Source: Alviniconcha marisindica
Lineage: Eukaryota > Mollusca > Gastropoda > Provannidae
Assembly: GCA_018857735.1 (NCBI GenBank)
Contig: JABMCL010003290.1
Location: 62,001 to 126,000 of the forward strand
Length of the DNA: 64,000 bases
Reading direction: 5' to 3'
A program made the position numbers and the translations under genes. This document shows, piece by piece, positions 45,621 through 56,739 of the stretch; the stretch's first letter is position 1; every line of letters begins with the position of its first letter. The notes beneath the pieces were generated by a model. It was not told the DNA's origin and did no database searches. It saw nothing but the letters and a program-made list of their open reading frames with translations.

Positions 45621-46989
45621 TATGAATAAGGAAGAATAGTAAAACTGAGAAAGTAAAACAAAATTGCATTATGCTGGTGCAGCACTATACTGTGGCTGAC
45701 AAAAAGCACTGTACTGTCAGCACTGTCTTGTGCCTTATGCTGACAAAAAGCACTGTACATGTATGACACTGACCATTGCGCTCAATTTGACTGTACTCAG
45801 TGTACTGCCTCAATGATTTCACTTGATAAAACCTCACTGAGGAAGAAATTAAAAAGCCGAGAACAAACCTTCAAGAGATTCCTCCTTGCCTGTGCTTGTT
45901 GTTGTTTCTTTCTCTCTCTCTTGGTCTCGACAGCAACTGGATCAATGATGACAGTGGCACTGCCACACATGGGTCATAGTGGTGATGATGTTGATCACAG
46001 TTCCAAGCTCTGCTAGCTGTTTTGGTACTTTGTGGACAGATGTGACTGCGGATGACTCCAAAATCCGCTCTGGCAGAACTTTTAATGCAAACCCCATAGT
46101 GTATTCCATGAATTCGCACTGGACAAAATGGTCACTACACAAAAGGGGGTGTGACGTACGTGCTGGGTGAAGTCAGCACCAGCGTTTGAACTGCACAAAT
46201 TTAATCCATTTCCTTCACACTGCCGGTCAGTTTCGCGGGAAAGACTGCAGTAGTGGTATTTTTTGCTACCCGTGAATTTTTGCACTTTGCGGCAATGCAT
46301 AAGTAAGTAACTGTTTCGTGTCGATCACATGTAGAACACTGCACCGAATCCATGACAGCAACCGCACGGACTCCCCAGACTGACGTCAGATGTCACGTGA
46401 CTTTGAGTTTGTAATCTTGGTTAGCCTACAGATAATAAAATCTGTAAAAATGCTATTTAAACCTTCTTTTTTCTTATGTTCTTTGGTAAATCTGAAGCTA
46501 GTGAGTTTTTGTCAGCCATAGCGATGGTCATCTTGCATATGTAAAAACCTTGGACTTTTCCTTTAAATTTGTTGATAACATGTTTGAAACAATGGCAATG
46601 TTGAACAAACACCAGTCACATCTACACTATCCAAGTTACTACTTGTATGGTCCCAGAATCCCTTTCTTCCTCACCCTCAGTCTCAGAAGCCTGCTGCAAT
46701 ATTCTTGCATGAACTCAGGCTCAAAGTTGTAGAGCATTAAAGCAAAAACCATTCCGCATGAACTGCTTGCTGGTGTGTAAACACTGGCAGCCTACTGACC
46801 TTGCAGACATCTGAATCACCATCAGCATTTGGTGCAGCTACCATAAGTTGACAGAAGAACTGTTGTGAGTGTATTCTTTATTCCATTTCATATCTGTAGC
46901 ATTCATTATATGTTATTTATTAGGTTCTGCTTTAAGTTTCCAGTGTTCTTGTGGCCACAATGTTCTGTTTACAAACAACTGGAAATAGA
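45621..46989. other. TAF6L intron; possible DNA-transposon end
   Basis: A short AAAAAGCACTGTACTGTCAG-type duplication is at 45700-45755. ACCTTGGACTTTTCCTTTAA at 46547-46566 is the inverted counterpart of the TTAA-type terminus at 33435. No exon was recognised. Confidence 0.4.
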
Positions 46990-47910
46990 AGTAAAATTTG
47001 ACACAAAGCTTTGAGACCTCACTCAAGTTGGAAAAAAAGAAAGAAGCCTACTTAAAGGTTCTGCAACAAAGCCTCACACATTATTGTTGGATGGCCTTAA
47101 GGCTGAGTGAGCACTCATCAAAACAAATCTATACACTCACATCTTTAAAATGGGCTAAAACTGTTCAAATGCATTATACAGACTGCAGTACTTTGAGATC
47201 TGGAAGATTGGATAGCTTTGCCAGTATCTTATCAGTGAGGCCACAAAAACTCTTGCCATGTCTCTTGTACTCTCTCATTTAGGTTACTGTAATCCCCGTT
47301 AGCTGATATCCCACTAAAACTTGTAAACAAAGCTCAACGTGTGATGAACTGTGCTGTCTGCATGGCTCCCAGGCATGAACATGTTATCCCTCTTCTTGTG
47401 GATTTGTGCTGGTTGTCAGTAGAATGCAGATGAGATTGCTACAATCTGCTACAATGTGATCACTTGCACTGCTCCTTACCTTTCTGACCTTGAATTGTAC
47501 CTGTCATTGTGCACTCTCTGCTCCTCTGCTAATAATTGCGTATTTCGTATTCCAAACAGATGCTATAAATTTCAAAGACAGCATGCTTTTTCTTTCATTG
47601 TCCCTCCATCAGAAACCTCCATTTCTCTGTGCAACATGCTCAAACTTTGTCTTCCTTGAAGTCGCAGCTCAAGATTCACCTTTTCTCTACTCCTAACATT
47701 TCCTTCTTTTCCTGCCTGCCTCAAATAAATATGTGTGTGTGCGTGTGTGTGTGTGTGTGTTTGTGTGGGGAGGGGGGGACAATGTTTGATGACAAATCTG
47801 TGTATGTTAATATTGTGTGTTTTGATGTCAGTTGTTCTTAACTTGAGTATGGAAAGTAAGCACCTTGGGCTCATTTGAGAAAGGGCACTCTAAGACCCTA
47901 ATATTATTAT
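46990..47910 (+). mobile_element. CR1/L2-group LINE 3' half, tail abutting a TAF6L exon
   Basis: Frames 46998-47282 and onward show MALRLSEHSSKQIYT-type thumb remnants, then GYCN-PR-LISH-type sequence (normally LDYCNSLL), HVIPLLVDLCWLSVECR, CTLCSSANNCVFRIPNRCYK, QRQHAFSFIVP and LSSLKSQLKIHLFS. This is the standard C-terminal region of the family. The 3' UTR has (GT)n at 47731-47765, and the copy ends CACTCTAAGACCCTAATATTATTAT at about 47910. That point is directly against the GTGAGT donor of the TAF6L exon on the opposite strand. It is inactive through frameshifts. Confidence 0.75.
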
Positions 47911-47916
47911 ACTCAC

Positions 47917-48049
47917 AGCTGACCCCAAGGCTATCAGTCCCATGATGGCACCATAATGAGAACACAGTGGACGGGTCAAATCTTGGAGAGTCTCCATAAA
48001 TCTGTCAACTGTTGCTGAATGCAGGCGATTCATACGGTTGTTCCATTTT
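47917..48049 (-). CDS. TAF6L: TAF6L internal exon (HEAT repeat, LCSHYGA motif)
   Basis: 133 bp: one base completing the Arg codon split by the previous intron, then 44 codons. The acceptor is TTTTGCAG at 48050 and the donor GCT|GTGAGT at 47916. It encodes KWNNRMNRLHSATVDRFMET, LQDLTRPLCSHYGAIMGLIA and LGSA. It corresponds to the LxxVLxDPVRPLCxHYGAVVGLHALG region that is diagnostic for TAF6/TAF6L, and LCSHYGA is closer to TAF6L than to TAF6. The alignment from the previous exon runs without a gap. A LINE tail lies immediately beyond the donor. Confidence 0.87.
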
Positions 48050-48918
48050 CTGCAAAACAGTATTCTCATACTAACTGGAAAATGCACTGTAATGAAAAGT
48101 TAACTAAAAAAAAAAGAAACAAAAGAAACAAGGACATATTTTCAAAAAAAATACCCCCCCCCCCCCACCCACCCCCAAATCTATTGCATTTGCAGTGTTA
48201 CATTTTCACATAGTTTGAACTAGAATGGACAAGAAAATGCAATTTTTGTTGTTGTTCACTTTTCACTGTGGACATGCACATCTTATCATGGTCAAAATGG
48301 TGTTTGAAGTGAGACCAACACTGCCAAAGCAAATGGGACACTCAACAAGATGAGGTGCTCAACAAGTGTTCATATAAATTTATCAATAAAACAAGTGGAC
48401 ATTCAGTGTTCACCCACAACCCAAAACTCTGTCTAGTGGACCACCTATTTGAAGCTGACTGAACTGCTGAGAAAAGGGCATGAATTACTGATTTCTTTTC
48501 GCAAACTGCACATGTCTGTGGTGTGTGCTCTTGTTAGGTAAAGACAACACTAAGGGCATGAATGCTGACCACTATGGCCCCCACATGACCTGCACCACAA
48601 GTTGCTCTGCAGCATCAAATCAGGCGGTAAGCTTGCCATCTATCCTGAAGCAACACTCACTTGCTTTTACAAAAAGACACATCCAATTTCAGATCATCTT
48701 TCCTGCACAGCTTTGTTCATAAACATGGAATCTGAACTGTGTTGTCTGTTGATCTACATGAGAAAATAGTTATCTTTCTGTGCTTCAAATTGGATGTGGA
48801 AGAATAAAACTTGTTCTATTTTAATTTCTCCTGGCTTTTTTCTTAGTCAGTAGATGCTCTAAAGTCTCTTATGACTTCGTATGACTAGAATTTAAAGGGA
48901 AATAAAAAAACTAATAAT
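48050..48918. other. TAF6L intron, C-rich and A-rich low complexity
   Basis: C-rich run at 48153-48180. No exon or transposon ORF was recognised. Confidence 0.4.
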
Positions 48919-49577
48919 AACTAGCCCTATTTAGCATGGGGGCATTTAATCGCAATTATTTAGAGTCTAATGACAGGAAGAAGAAATGTGCCCTCCCTGT
49001 CTGAGTTTGACTTGCAATGATTTCATGCACTGATCCTCCTTAAGCAAGTTTAGTGACTACTCAACTCTCTAAACACTTGTCTTCCGTGATGCATGCACAG
49101 ATACTCAGGAGTGGGAATGGCTCAGTGGCAGAGCAACAGACTCGTGATCAAAAGGTCTTGGGTTCGAGTCCTGGCAGGAGTGGAAGGAAACTTTTCTTCT
49201 CAAGGGTCAACTTTCTGTGCTGACTTATTTCAGTATCCATTCCACCCACATGTTACCATAGTAGCATGTAAAAGATCCAGGTCATTCTGCCCAAAGTACA
49301 GGTGGCAGATTACAGCTGAACACACATGCATCCTACATATGTGGCTTTGAATAAAATGACACTGTAAACTGGTGCACCAGCCATGTAACAACCAAACAGC
49401 ATTGTAACCATTTTGGTAAATATTCAAAGTGCACTGTGTAAAGCTACAGTCATTCATTCAGAGTCACATAAGACATAGCACATAAAAAATAAATGATACT
49501 CATGTAACTCCTCATTCTTGTCATTAGACTCTAAATAATTCTAATTAAACATCCCAATTCCAGCATAAGGCTAAGTT
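48919..49577. mobile_element. Inverted-repeat element containing a SINE
   Basis: AATTATTTAGAGTCTAATGA at 48954-48973 (extending through CA) recurs inverted at 49519-49540. Weaker similarity extends outward on both sides: TAGCCCTATTTAGCATGG on the left, and TAGCCTTATGCTGGAATTGG as reverse complement on the right. The arms are about 55-60 bp and enclose about 530 bp, most of which is the tRNA-derived SINE at 49111-49460. It is probably a small DNA element later entered by the SINE. No target duplication was verified. Confidence 0.55.
49111..49460 (+). mobile_element. tRNA-derived SINE
   Basis: The head carries an RNA polymerase III A box (TGGCTCAGTGGC at 49119-49130) and a perfect B box (GGTTCGAGTCC at 49161-49171), 31 bp apart, as in a tRNA gene. 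The body (TCTGTGCTGACTTATTTCAG; GATCCAGGTCATTCTGCC; CATGTAACAACCAAACAGC) is shared with 30485-30665 and 6180-6300. A short (ATTC)n tail ends near 49460. It is not a functional tRNA because the stems do not pair well. It is the only copy here with its promoter. Confidence 0.78.
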
Positions 49578-49887
49578 AATGTTTTTAATTAACCGTATCC
49601 TTTTGCGGGCTGATAGAGGGCATACTTTTTCCACATACGATTTTCTTTAAGTAGTTCACAAGTATTCATTGGAGAATTATTTTGATTTAAAATCAGCATG
49701 AAAAATGCTTTCAGAATATGTAAGTTTTGAGTTATTTCACTTTTGAAAGCAGATTAAAAAATAAATTAAAAAAAGGCCTACCTTTTTGGTTACGGAGGGG
49801 TACATAGGTTTACTTTTTGTAATCATACTGTGATGCACTCTATGTGCTTGCATGTGTTTGTTGTGACTTGTGTGTGTGTGTGTGGGG

Positions 49888-49958
<71 letters not shown>

Positions 49959-50574
49959 TAGCTAAACAGTATATGTTCATTTCAAGTGAGGTACTGGACT
50001 CATACAAAATGCAGATTTATGTTACACAAAACTATTTACAGATCGCAGCATACAAAATCAGTTAAGCACAGCTGTGCATTTCAGTCACCCATTTCATACA
50101 TTGAGCTCCAAATGGCATCCTTTTTTGCATCATGTTATGCACACTACTTCTGTACCTTTTGTCAGACAAGATTCATACTACTGTTATGCATACTACTACT
50201 GTACCTTTTGTCAGACAAGACTGTCTATCCAAATTTACCCCCCACATTCACTTTAAATCGACCGTTCATTTATTCTTCACCTCGGTTATTTTATTCCTGT
50301 TGGACACAAATTTAATTCCATCCATTCACTTGATACAGCTTGATTGCACATGTCAAAGACTCTGCAGAATGCTGACTAACAGACTCTTCGTTGTCTGCAG
50401 CCAATAATGTTCACATCTTTTCTAAAGCACTCATATGCATTGCATCTGAATAGCACATGTGATTCGCCATTGACTTTATTTTTTCACACAGGACAAAGAA
50501 ATGCCTTGGGACATTTTCTCTGTAATGTATTCTGTGTACATGTATAGATGATATTGCCAATGTAAACTGTATAT
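49461..50574. other. TAF6L intron with (GA)n and a 49-bp tandem duplication
   Basis: (GA)n at 49890-49956. Two 49-bp units starting GTTATGCACACTACTTCTGT at 50134 and GTTATGCATACTACTACTGT at 50183, each ending in CCTTTTGTCAGACAAGA. No exon was recognised. Confidence 0.6.
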
Positions 50575-51091
50575 ATGGGTTAGTTAGTTAGTGCTTTGAG
50601 CCCAGTCAACCACAAAGGGTTATATCAGGGCTAACAACAACTTTAGGTTTATCTCCTGATTATTTACAAAGGAAATTGTAAAACGTTCTACGTAAAAGTT
50701 TTGTACAACTCCTTAAAAATATTTCACACAAACATCACCTTAACATGCTTCATATTTTGTAAAATACATTTATAAAGGGAAGTGTAAAATGATCCAATAG
50801 AGTGAATACAAAGACTTCTGTTTGAAATATTTTTTCCTGACTTCCAACAAGTCAGCACATTCAGTCAATATATGTTTAACTGTAAGTACAGTATTACATG
50901 CAACACAAACAGCAGCCTCTTCTTTCCTCCAAATAAAAGAATGTGTCAAATAAGAGTGACCAATAATTATGTAATCTGTTTAAAACAGTGTTTTCTTTCC
51001 TTGTGTTACAAAAAGATAACGGTTTGTTTGAAAGTTTTGGTAAAATTTAATGAAACTTATTTGATATTAAACCAGCTTCATTCCACTCCTG

Positions 51092-51553
51092 TCAAAGCTC
51101 ACAGACATATTTGGAAGTTAAAGGTTTCAGGTCAGAAAAAGGTGCGAGACCAGCTGTCGGTTGAGTGACAACAGCCTCTTTTGCAGCTCTATCAGCTGCC
51201 TCGTTTCCTTGAATACCTATATGTCCAGGAACCCACATAAAAATAGTTTCCTTTTTGTCTGCATTAATTTTGTGTAAAGGTTCCTGTATTTGTATTAGCA
51301 GAGGATGGTCAGTTTTTAAGTTTTTAAGTGCTTGCAGAGCAGAGAGCGTGTCTGAGAAAATCATGAATTTCTTTTCTTTTGACTGGTATACTTGTTTAAC
51401 TTTAAGAGCAAACAGAATTGCCTGCAGTTCCGCTGTGTAAATAGAACAATGGTCTCTCAGTCGACAAGAGAAGGCGCTATTTGGAGCAACAGACGACACT
51501 GCTGCAGCAGCAACCTTCTCATCTACCTTTGAGCCATCAGTATATATCTGCAT
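51092..51553 (-). pseudogene. LINE RNase H domain
   Basis: 154 codons open. The order YTDGSKVDEKVAAAAV (first catalytic Asp), IYTAELQAILFALK (Glu), FSDTLSALQAL (Asp) and GHIGIQGNEAADRAAKEA (His/Asn, Asp) gives the complete catalytic set of a type I RNase H. It is the C-terminal domain of the I-group LINE ORF2 and is still intact locally, but cut off from the RT by the insert at 51555-51985 and frameshifts. Confidence 0.85.
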
Positions 51554-51554
51554 A

Positions 51555-51985
51555 TATTTTGGATGGTTCCAGGTGAGATCAAAAGATCAAGAGATCTTAG
51601 AGGAGGGAGGTGGAGCTGGACCTTCAAGTTAGCCCAGAAGAGATCATGAATAGGGAGGTGGAGCTGGGCTGCGAAAGCTGGACTTCTTTCACTTCGAGTT
51701 GTTTAAGTTATTTGTCAACAGCAGTGCAACTGACATTGTCTTTGTGACTCTGCCCAAGCACAGCAGTTGAAACAGCAATAGCGCAGTGCACAAGTTGCTG
51801 GGCAATGGTGAGGGGACACCGCCTTAACACTTCCATTGTTCTGGCGGCGGTCCACAGTCTTTCCAGTCTTTTTCGGACAGTATCCACAGTTGAGCCTTCA
51901 CTCTTCCGTTCCCTTCCCTCCCTGTCCCTAATAAGCCACCTCGCTTCTGTGGATGTAAAGCAAAATGGTCTGATGTCAGGATGTT
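51555..51985. mobile_element. ~430-bp insertion inside the LINE ORF2
   Basis: The relative at 34021-35400 passes directly from the RNase H start into the linker. Here 51555-51985 intervenes. It contains TCCCTAATAAGCCACCTCGC followed by TTCTGTGGATGTAAAG, the same tail-like sequence as about 4008-4045. Probably a small retroelement fragment; target duplications were not determined. Confidence 0.5.
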
Positions 51986-54550
51986 ATTTCTAAAAAGGCT
52001 TGTTTATATACTTCAGGGTTTGTAGAATCTTTTTTATATTTTGTCAAAGACAGACAGATCTGAGGTTCAGATTGACTCCAAGGATGGGTATCTGTCACTG
52101 TGGTGTCATCAACCACATCCAGGTCAATCTTAGAATCCTCAAACAGTGGTAGAATTCGGAGGCCAAGAGGTGGAGTCAGGTTGGATTTTTCAAAGAGTTT
52201 TCAGTTTGGTGGTTTGAAAACACAGCTCTAAGCTGGGTTCTCGGGACAAGTTTTTAGTTTTAACACATAATTCATGGACATTTTCTTCCAACTGTTTTTT
52301 AAAGACATTTCTTTTGCTTTCGCATAGAGGCTTGTTACTGGGGAAGTACAAAAAGCTCCAAGAGCAATTCGTAACCCTTGGTGATGGATGGGGTCCATTT
52401 TTTTTAGAATGTTGTTTGAAGCTGCCCCATATACAATGCACCCATAGTCTAATTTGGATCTTACAAGGGCTCGATAAAGACGCAGTAGAGTTATTTGATC
52501 GGCCCCCCAGTTGGTGTGGCCTATGACTTAAAATATCCAGAGCTTTGAGGCAGTTTGTTTTGAGATATTTTACATGACTGCTGTAGGATAAGGTTCGATC
52601 AAATATTACACCAAGAAATTTAGCTTCTGTTAGGAGTTTTGTCCAGCAAGATAGATGGTTCTGCAAAATGTTTATGTTGATTACAGAAGTGCATGCAGAC
52701 AGTTTTGCTTGTGGAGAATTTGAAACCATTTTTAGAGACCCAATCCTGCACACTGTTTACACACAGTTGCATAAGTCTCTGTGCGTATGGGAGGAACTTT
52801 GCATATATACAAAGGGCAAAATCATCCATGAATAATAACGCTTCCAAATCTTTCAAGACAGACTTGACACTATTGTTAATTTTAAGACTGAAAAGAATCG
52901 GAGACAAGATGCTTCCCTGAGGAACACCTATCTCCTGTTCATACATATCGGACAGAGTGGAGCCAGCTCTCACCTGAAACAGCCTATGGGACAGAAACCC
53001 ATTAATGAAGGTAGGCAAATGGCCTCAAAAATCAAGATCGTAAAGATCGGACAGTATACCGTGTTTCCACGTGGTGTTGTAGGCTTTTTCCAAGTCAAAG
53101 TAAATGGCCAATAAACCTTTGGATTCCAAGACCCACATCAATTGTTTGTTCACCATCCTCTCCATCGTTTTGCATAAGCAACTGGTTAAGGCGATGGGTC
53201 TATAGTTGTTCAGATCTGAAGAATCCTTACTGGGTTTTGGTATTGCAACTATGGTGGCTTTTCTCCAAGAGGGCGGAAAAATTCTGGATTCCCAAATGGA
53301 GTTAAAAATAGTCAGCAGCAGGGTTAACAAACTCTCTAGAAGGTTAGTGAAGAGTTTATAATGAATGTCATCAGGTCCAACAGCCTTCTGAAGTGCCTGT
53401 TTCAGTTCTAAAAGTGAAAAGGGTTGATTGTAGTCTTCTGTGTTGTCTGAGGTGAATTTGACAGTTGTTTTTCTTCTCTTTTTGCTTTTTAATGGCTTGA
53501 AATTGTGTTGAATATTGTGATGAGGAGTTGTTAGAAATGGTGGAGGCTAACAGATTTGCAATTTGTTTCTTGTCTGTGATCAATTTTCCATTGACTTTTA
53601 AGTGACCTAAAGAGGAGTTTTTTCCCTTTGATTTTTCGGATTGCTTTCCTGACAGTTTTAGGTTTGGTTTTTAATGTAAGTGAAGAACAGAAACTTTGCC
53701 AGGAGGTTTTCTTTTGAGTCTTTATTAAATATCTGGGGCTTTGGCTTTCAGCTGCTTAAACGCAAGTATATTTTCTGCAGTAGGGTTCCGAAAAAGTTTC
53801 CGTTGAGCTTTCTTACGTTCTTTAATAGCTTGTTTACAAGCATCGTTAAACCATGGTAGTTTTTTTGGTACTTTTGGGAGTTTGTTTTTAGAAATGTGAG
53901 ATTTTGGAATAGTTTCATTTGCAATCTCAGTCAAAGTATCTGTAAACCGAGCCACTGGGTCCTCCAACAGGGTCAGCTTGTCAGACAATTGCGACGCACA
54001 TAGAGTGCGGACGGACATCCAGTCAGACCTGTCGAACCTCCAGTGTTCAGCAGCAGGTTCATCTTCATTAGGGGAAGTTTTGAGGAGGAGGATTGGGAAG
54101 TGATCACTTCCGCAGAGATCATTGTGGGTTAACCAGTCAAATTCAAGAACAAGAGATGGATCACAGATAGATAGATCAGGAACAGAAAAGGAGTGATGAC
54201 TGTGGTGTCTATATCATGTAGTATACATATATATATATGTATATGTAGGTTCACCGGTGTTTAAGAGACAAAGGTTGTAATCGTCTAATAATTTTTCTAC
54301 CATCTGACCTCTGGAATCCTGTCTCACATCACCCCAAAGTGAGCACTAAAATCTCCAACGAACACAAAAGGAGCAGGAAGCTGTTGAATCAACTGTTCTA
54401 GGTCTGATAAACTTATGTTGACTGATGGCGGAATATAAATGTTGCAGATGGTAACGACCTTGCTCAATGTCACCCTCGCAGCCACGGCCTGCAAAGGGGT
54501 GTTCAACTGAACTTCACTAAACAGATAAGAATTATCTATAAGCAAAGCTT

Positions 54551-54571
54551 CCCCCCCCCCCCCCCCCCCCC
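54551..54571 (+). repeat. Poly-C tract inside LINE endonuclease frame
   Basis: C21 (G21 in coding sense) replaces the usual short GG(V/A) stretch before ALLI in the endonuclease domain, so a glycine codon pair has expanded into a homopolymer. Confidence 0.85.
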
Positions 54572-54763
54572 ACAGCTTTGTTATTTAAGGAATGTTTGTT
54601 TAAGATAGTAAAACCAGAAAATGTTGGCAATTCTGAATTTGTCAACAGCATCTCCAGCAATGCAATCACGACTGGCTTGTATTGTTTTGAAAGCAGGACA
54701 AGCTCCTCGTAATTTGCTCAGAAGCTTCACAAGTTCCAATGGACAATGGAGTGTTCCATCGCT

Positions 54764-55690
54764 TCAGTCAGGTGGGATTGATGACGAGTCCATCTCATCA
54801 TCAGACAGGGCTGAATACTGGTTGGAAAAGACCAGATTCTGCTCCACCTTCTTTAACCTGTCTGAATCTGCAGGCTTGGGTGGAGCCTGGGTCCCGTCGG
54901 AAGGAGCGGAGGGCCTGGGGTGTACAAATCCCTCGACATCCACCAGGACCCTCCCCACCCTCACCGCAGTAGGCGAGCCCCTCGACGAAGATGAATCATC
55001 TCTGGATGATGCTGTTTTTAAGGGACCTGCTGAACCCTTAGGTGCGGTTTTTAAGGGACCTGCTGAACCCTTAGGGCCAGTTTTGGTGGGAACCACCTAA
55101 CCCTTAGAGGCTGTTTTGGAGGGATCGGCTGAACCCTTAACTGTCTCTGCACTCTTTGTGTGATCGCATGGAACCTGGGCGTCGGCCGATGCCAGCTTCA
55201 ACCTCCCGGAGGAAGCCTGGGTGCCAGCTGATACCAATCCGGGCCCACCAGAGGAACATACTGAAGATAGAACTGTCTTGAGCAGACGCTCCGAAAACCC
55301 CCACATCAGCGACATCTGACACTCCACAGTTTTCATTTCTTTCCTGGTGGAAGCAGCAGTGGAGTAGGACATACCTCCAGAGACCACAGTCAGCATCTTG
55401 GCCTCTACCAACTGTCTGGTTTCCGGAAAGGATATGCGTTTCTCAACGCGGACTCGTTGAATTTCCTTCTCCTTCTGCCAGACCGGGCAATCTTTAGCCG
55501 ATGAAGCGTGGGGACCATTGCAATTAGAGCACAGCTTCATGCACTGACCTTCATGCTTATCTTTTCTGTAATCTGGACACTTCGCAGCAACCTTGCAACA
55601 TTGGCTCATGTGGCCAAATTTGTTGCAGTTGAAGCAACGCATTGGGTTGGGAACAAACAAGGCCACCTTCACCTTTAGATTGCCAACCAC
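54764..55690 (-). pseudogene. LINE ORF1 (gag-like) remnant with zinc knuckles
   Basis: 55690-55097 encodes CFNCNKFGHMSQCC (CX2CX4HX4C knuckle), a second Cys/His cluster (CMKLCSNCNGPHASSAKDC) and VEKRISFPETRQLVEAKML. This is typical of the nucleic-acid-binding C-terminal half of I-group LINE ORF1. After a frameshift at 55096 the tail continues with an 11-residue repeat (KTGPKGSAGPL, KTAPKGSAGPL) and ends NQYSALSDDEMDSSSIPP at about 54765. The N-terminal half is missing, so the element is truncated near 55700. Confidence 0.75.
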
Positions 55691-55700
55691 AGGCCAGTAA

Positions 55701-56739
55701 GTTTTCCTTTTCTTTTCATTTCATTATTGTTATTAGAAAATGGTGTCTGAAATATTTCCTGTAGGAGCATCAGATTAATATGCTGAGAGAAAAAAATTGT
55801 CACCCAACATCTTGCATCTCAGTCCATTGCTGAGCATGATTAGTAAACAGCAGCTGGCCTCATCCACCATTGCACAAGTAGGAGATTTATTCAAAGAAAG
55901 ACACAAAATTATTCACACAACCATCAGTTAAGTTGCCCAACAAATTATTAGGCCTGAGCAGATTATGTGCCCGAGACAAGGCCATTGTCTATCTTCTTCT
56001 TTACTTCTTTCTTCTTTTATTATTTTCTATCTCTCTTCTTACACCAGATGAAGACTATGTGTCGAAAGCGCTTGTGTTTTTAATTGTTCTTTATGTGTCG
56101 TCATATAGGTGAGTACATTTCTCTAGAGCTGTTCTGTTCCCCAGGTCTGTTACACTGGCCAGGGGGAGCCGGCCTTACTGCAGGGCCTGCTCTAGAGGTT
56201 CTCAAGAATGATGGGAAAGATTCTCCCAACTGCTATAGTGGTTTTCTGGGATGAAAGAGTTATATTAACCATGAACTGTGCTTCTGTGAGCAAACATGAA
56301 CTGTGCTTCTGTTAGCAAACACTGGCTCAGACACTAAATTTCTTCTTCCACAGACAGTTGAAGAGTTGTCACTTCTCTGTTAGTGTCATCTAGAAACTGT
56401 TTTTTGCACACATTTTTCTCAAAGTCAGATCTCCTACTGTCATCCCAGATTAGTTTTTCTTTGTGGCTAGAACTGTTAGGGTTTTGGTACACTCTCTTCA
56501 GACTTACCTATCTATATCTATATAGGCAAATGCTTTGATTCAAATCATTTGGCAACTTTAAGTTCAACAACCTTTTCAGCAAGCTCCATGGAACTGATAA
56601 AATAGTCAACAGTGCTACTACCTGAGCTACACAGTTTCCAAGCTCATCACCTGGTCACACTCCTTTCAGAACAGTCTGATTGCAAGTAGCACACATCTCG
56701 AGAAGCATCCTGCCAAATGTGTTTACTATTTTATCCTAT
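55701..56739. other. TAF6L intron, short shared repeat
   Basis: CATATAGGTGAGTACATTTC followed by TCTAGAGCTGTT at about 56102-56136 is shared with about 32170-32200. CCAGATGAAGACTATGTG then TCGAAAGCGC at 56045-56073 resembles tails of some retroelements. No exon was recognised. Confidence 0.4.

Larger units (their letters stand above)
50575..55700 (-). mobile_element. Near-full-length I-group (Nimb-like) LINE
   Basis: A 5.1-kb copy on the minus strand, in TAF6L orientation. ORF1 remnant: 55690-54764. ORF2 from about 54755: an endonuclease start (HWNL, ALQEM) and the EN core FVFVGDFSAH at 54545-54324; a linker at 54018-53725; RT blocks YRPIALTSCLCKTMERMVN and IYFDLEKAYNTTWKHGIL at 53330-53025; then IGVPQGSILSPILFS and the catalytic FMDDF box at 53018-52620; a thumb and linker to 52190; and RNase H at 51553-51092. 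The 3' end has the GGTTATATCAGGGC block and a (TTAG)n tail at 50579. Damage: about 40 residues missing between LESKGL and AIYFDLEKAY, a C21 run inside EN, a ~430-bp insert at 51555-51985 and several frameshifts. Confidence 0.85.

Noticed and set aside
49111..49185. True tRNA gene
   Set aside because: A and B boxes are good, but acceptor and anticodon stems do not pair and the sequence continues into a body shared with other SINE copies.
56045..56073. Possible hammerhead ribozyme core (CCAGATGA...TCGAAAGC)
   Set aside because: The core reads CAGATGA instead of CTGATGA, stem II would be only 3 bp, and no upstream strand pairing with GCGCTTGTG for stem III was found.
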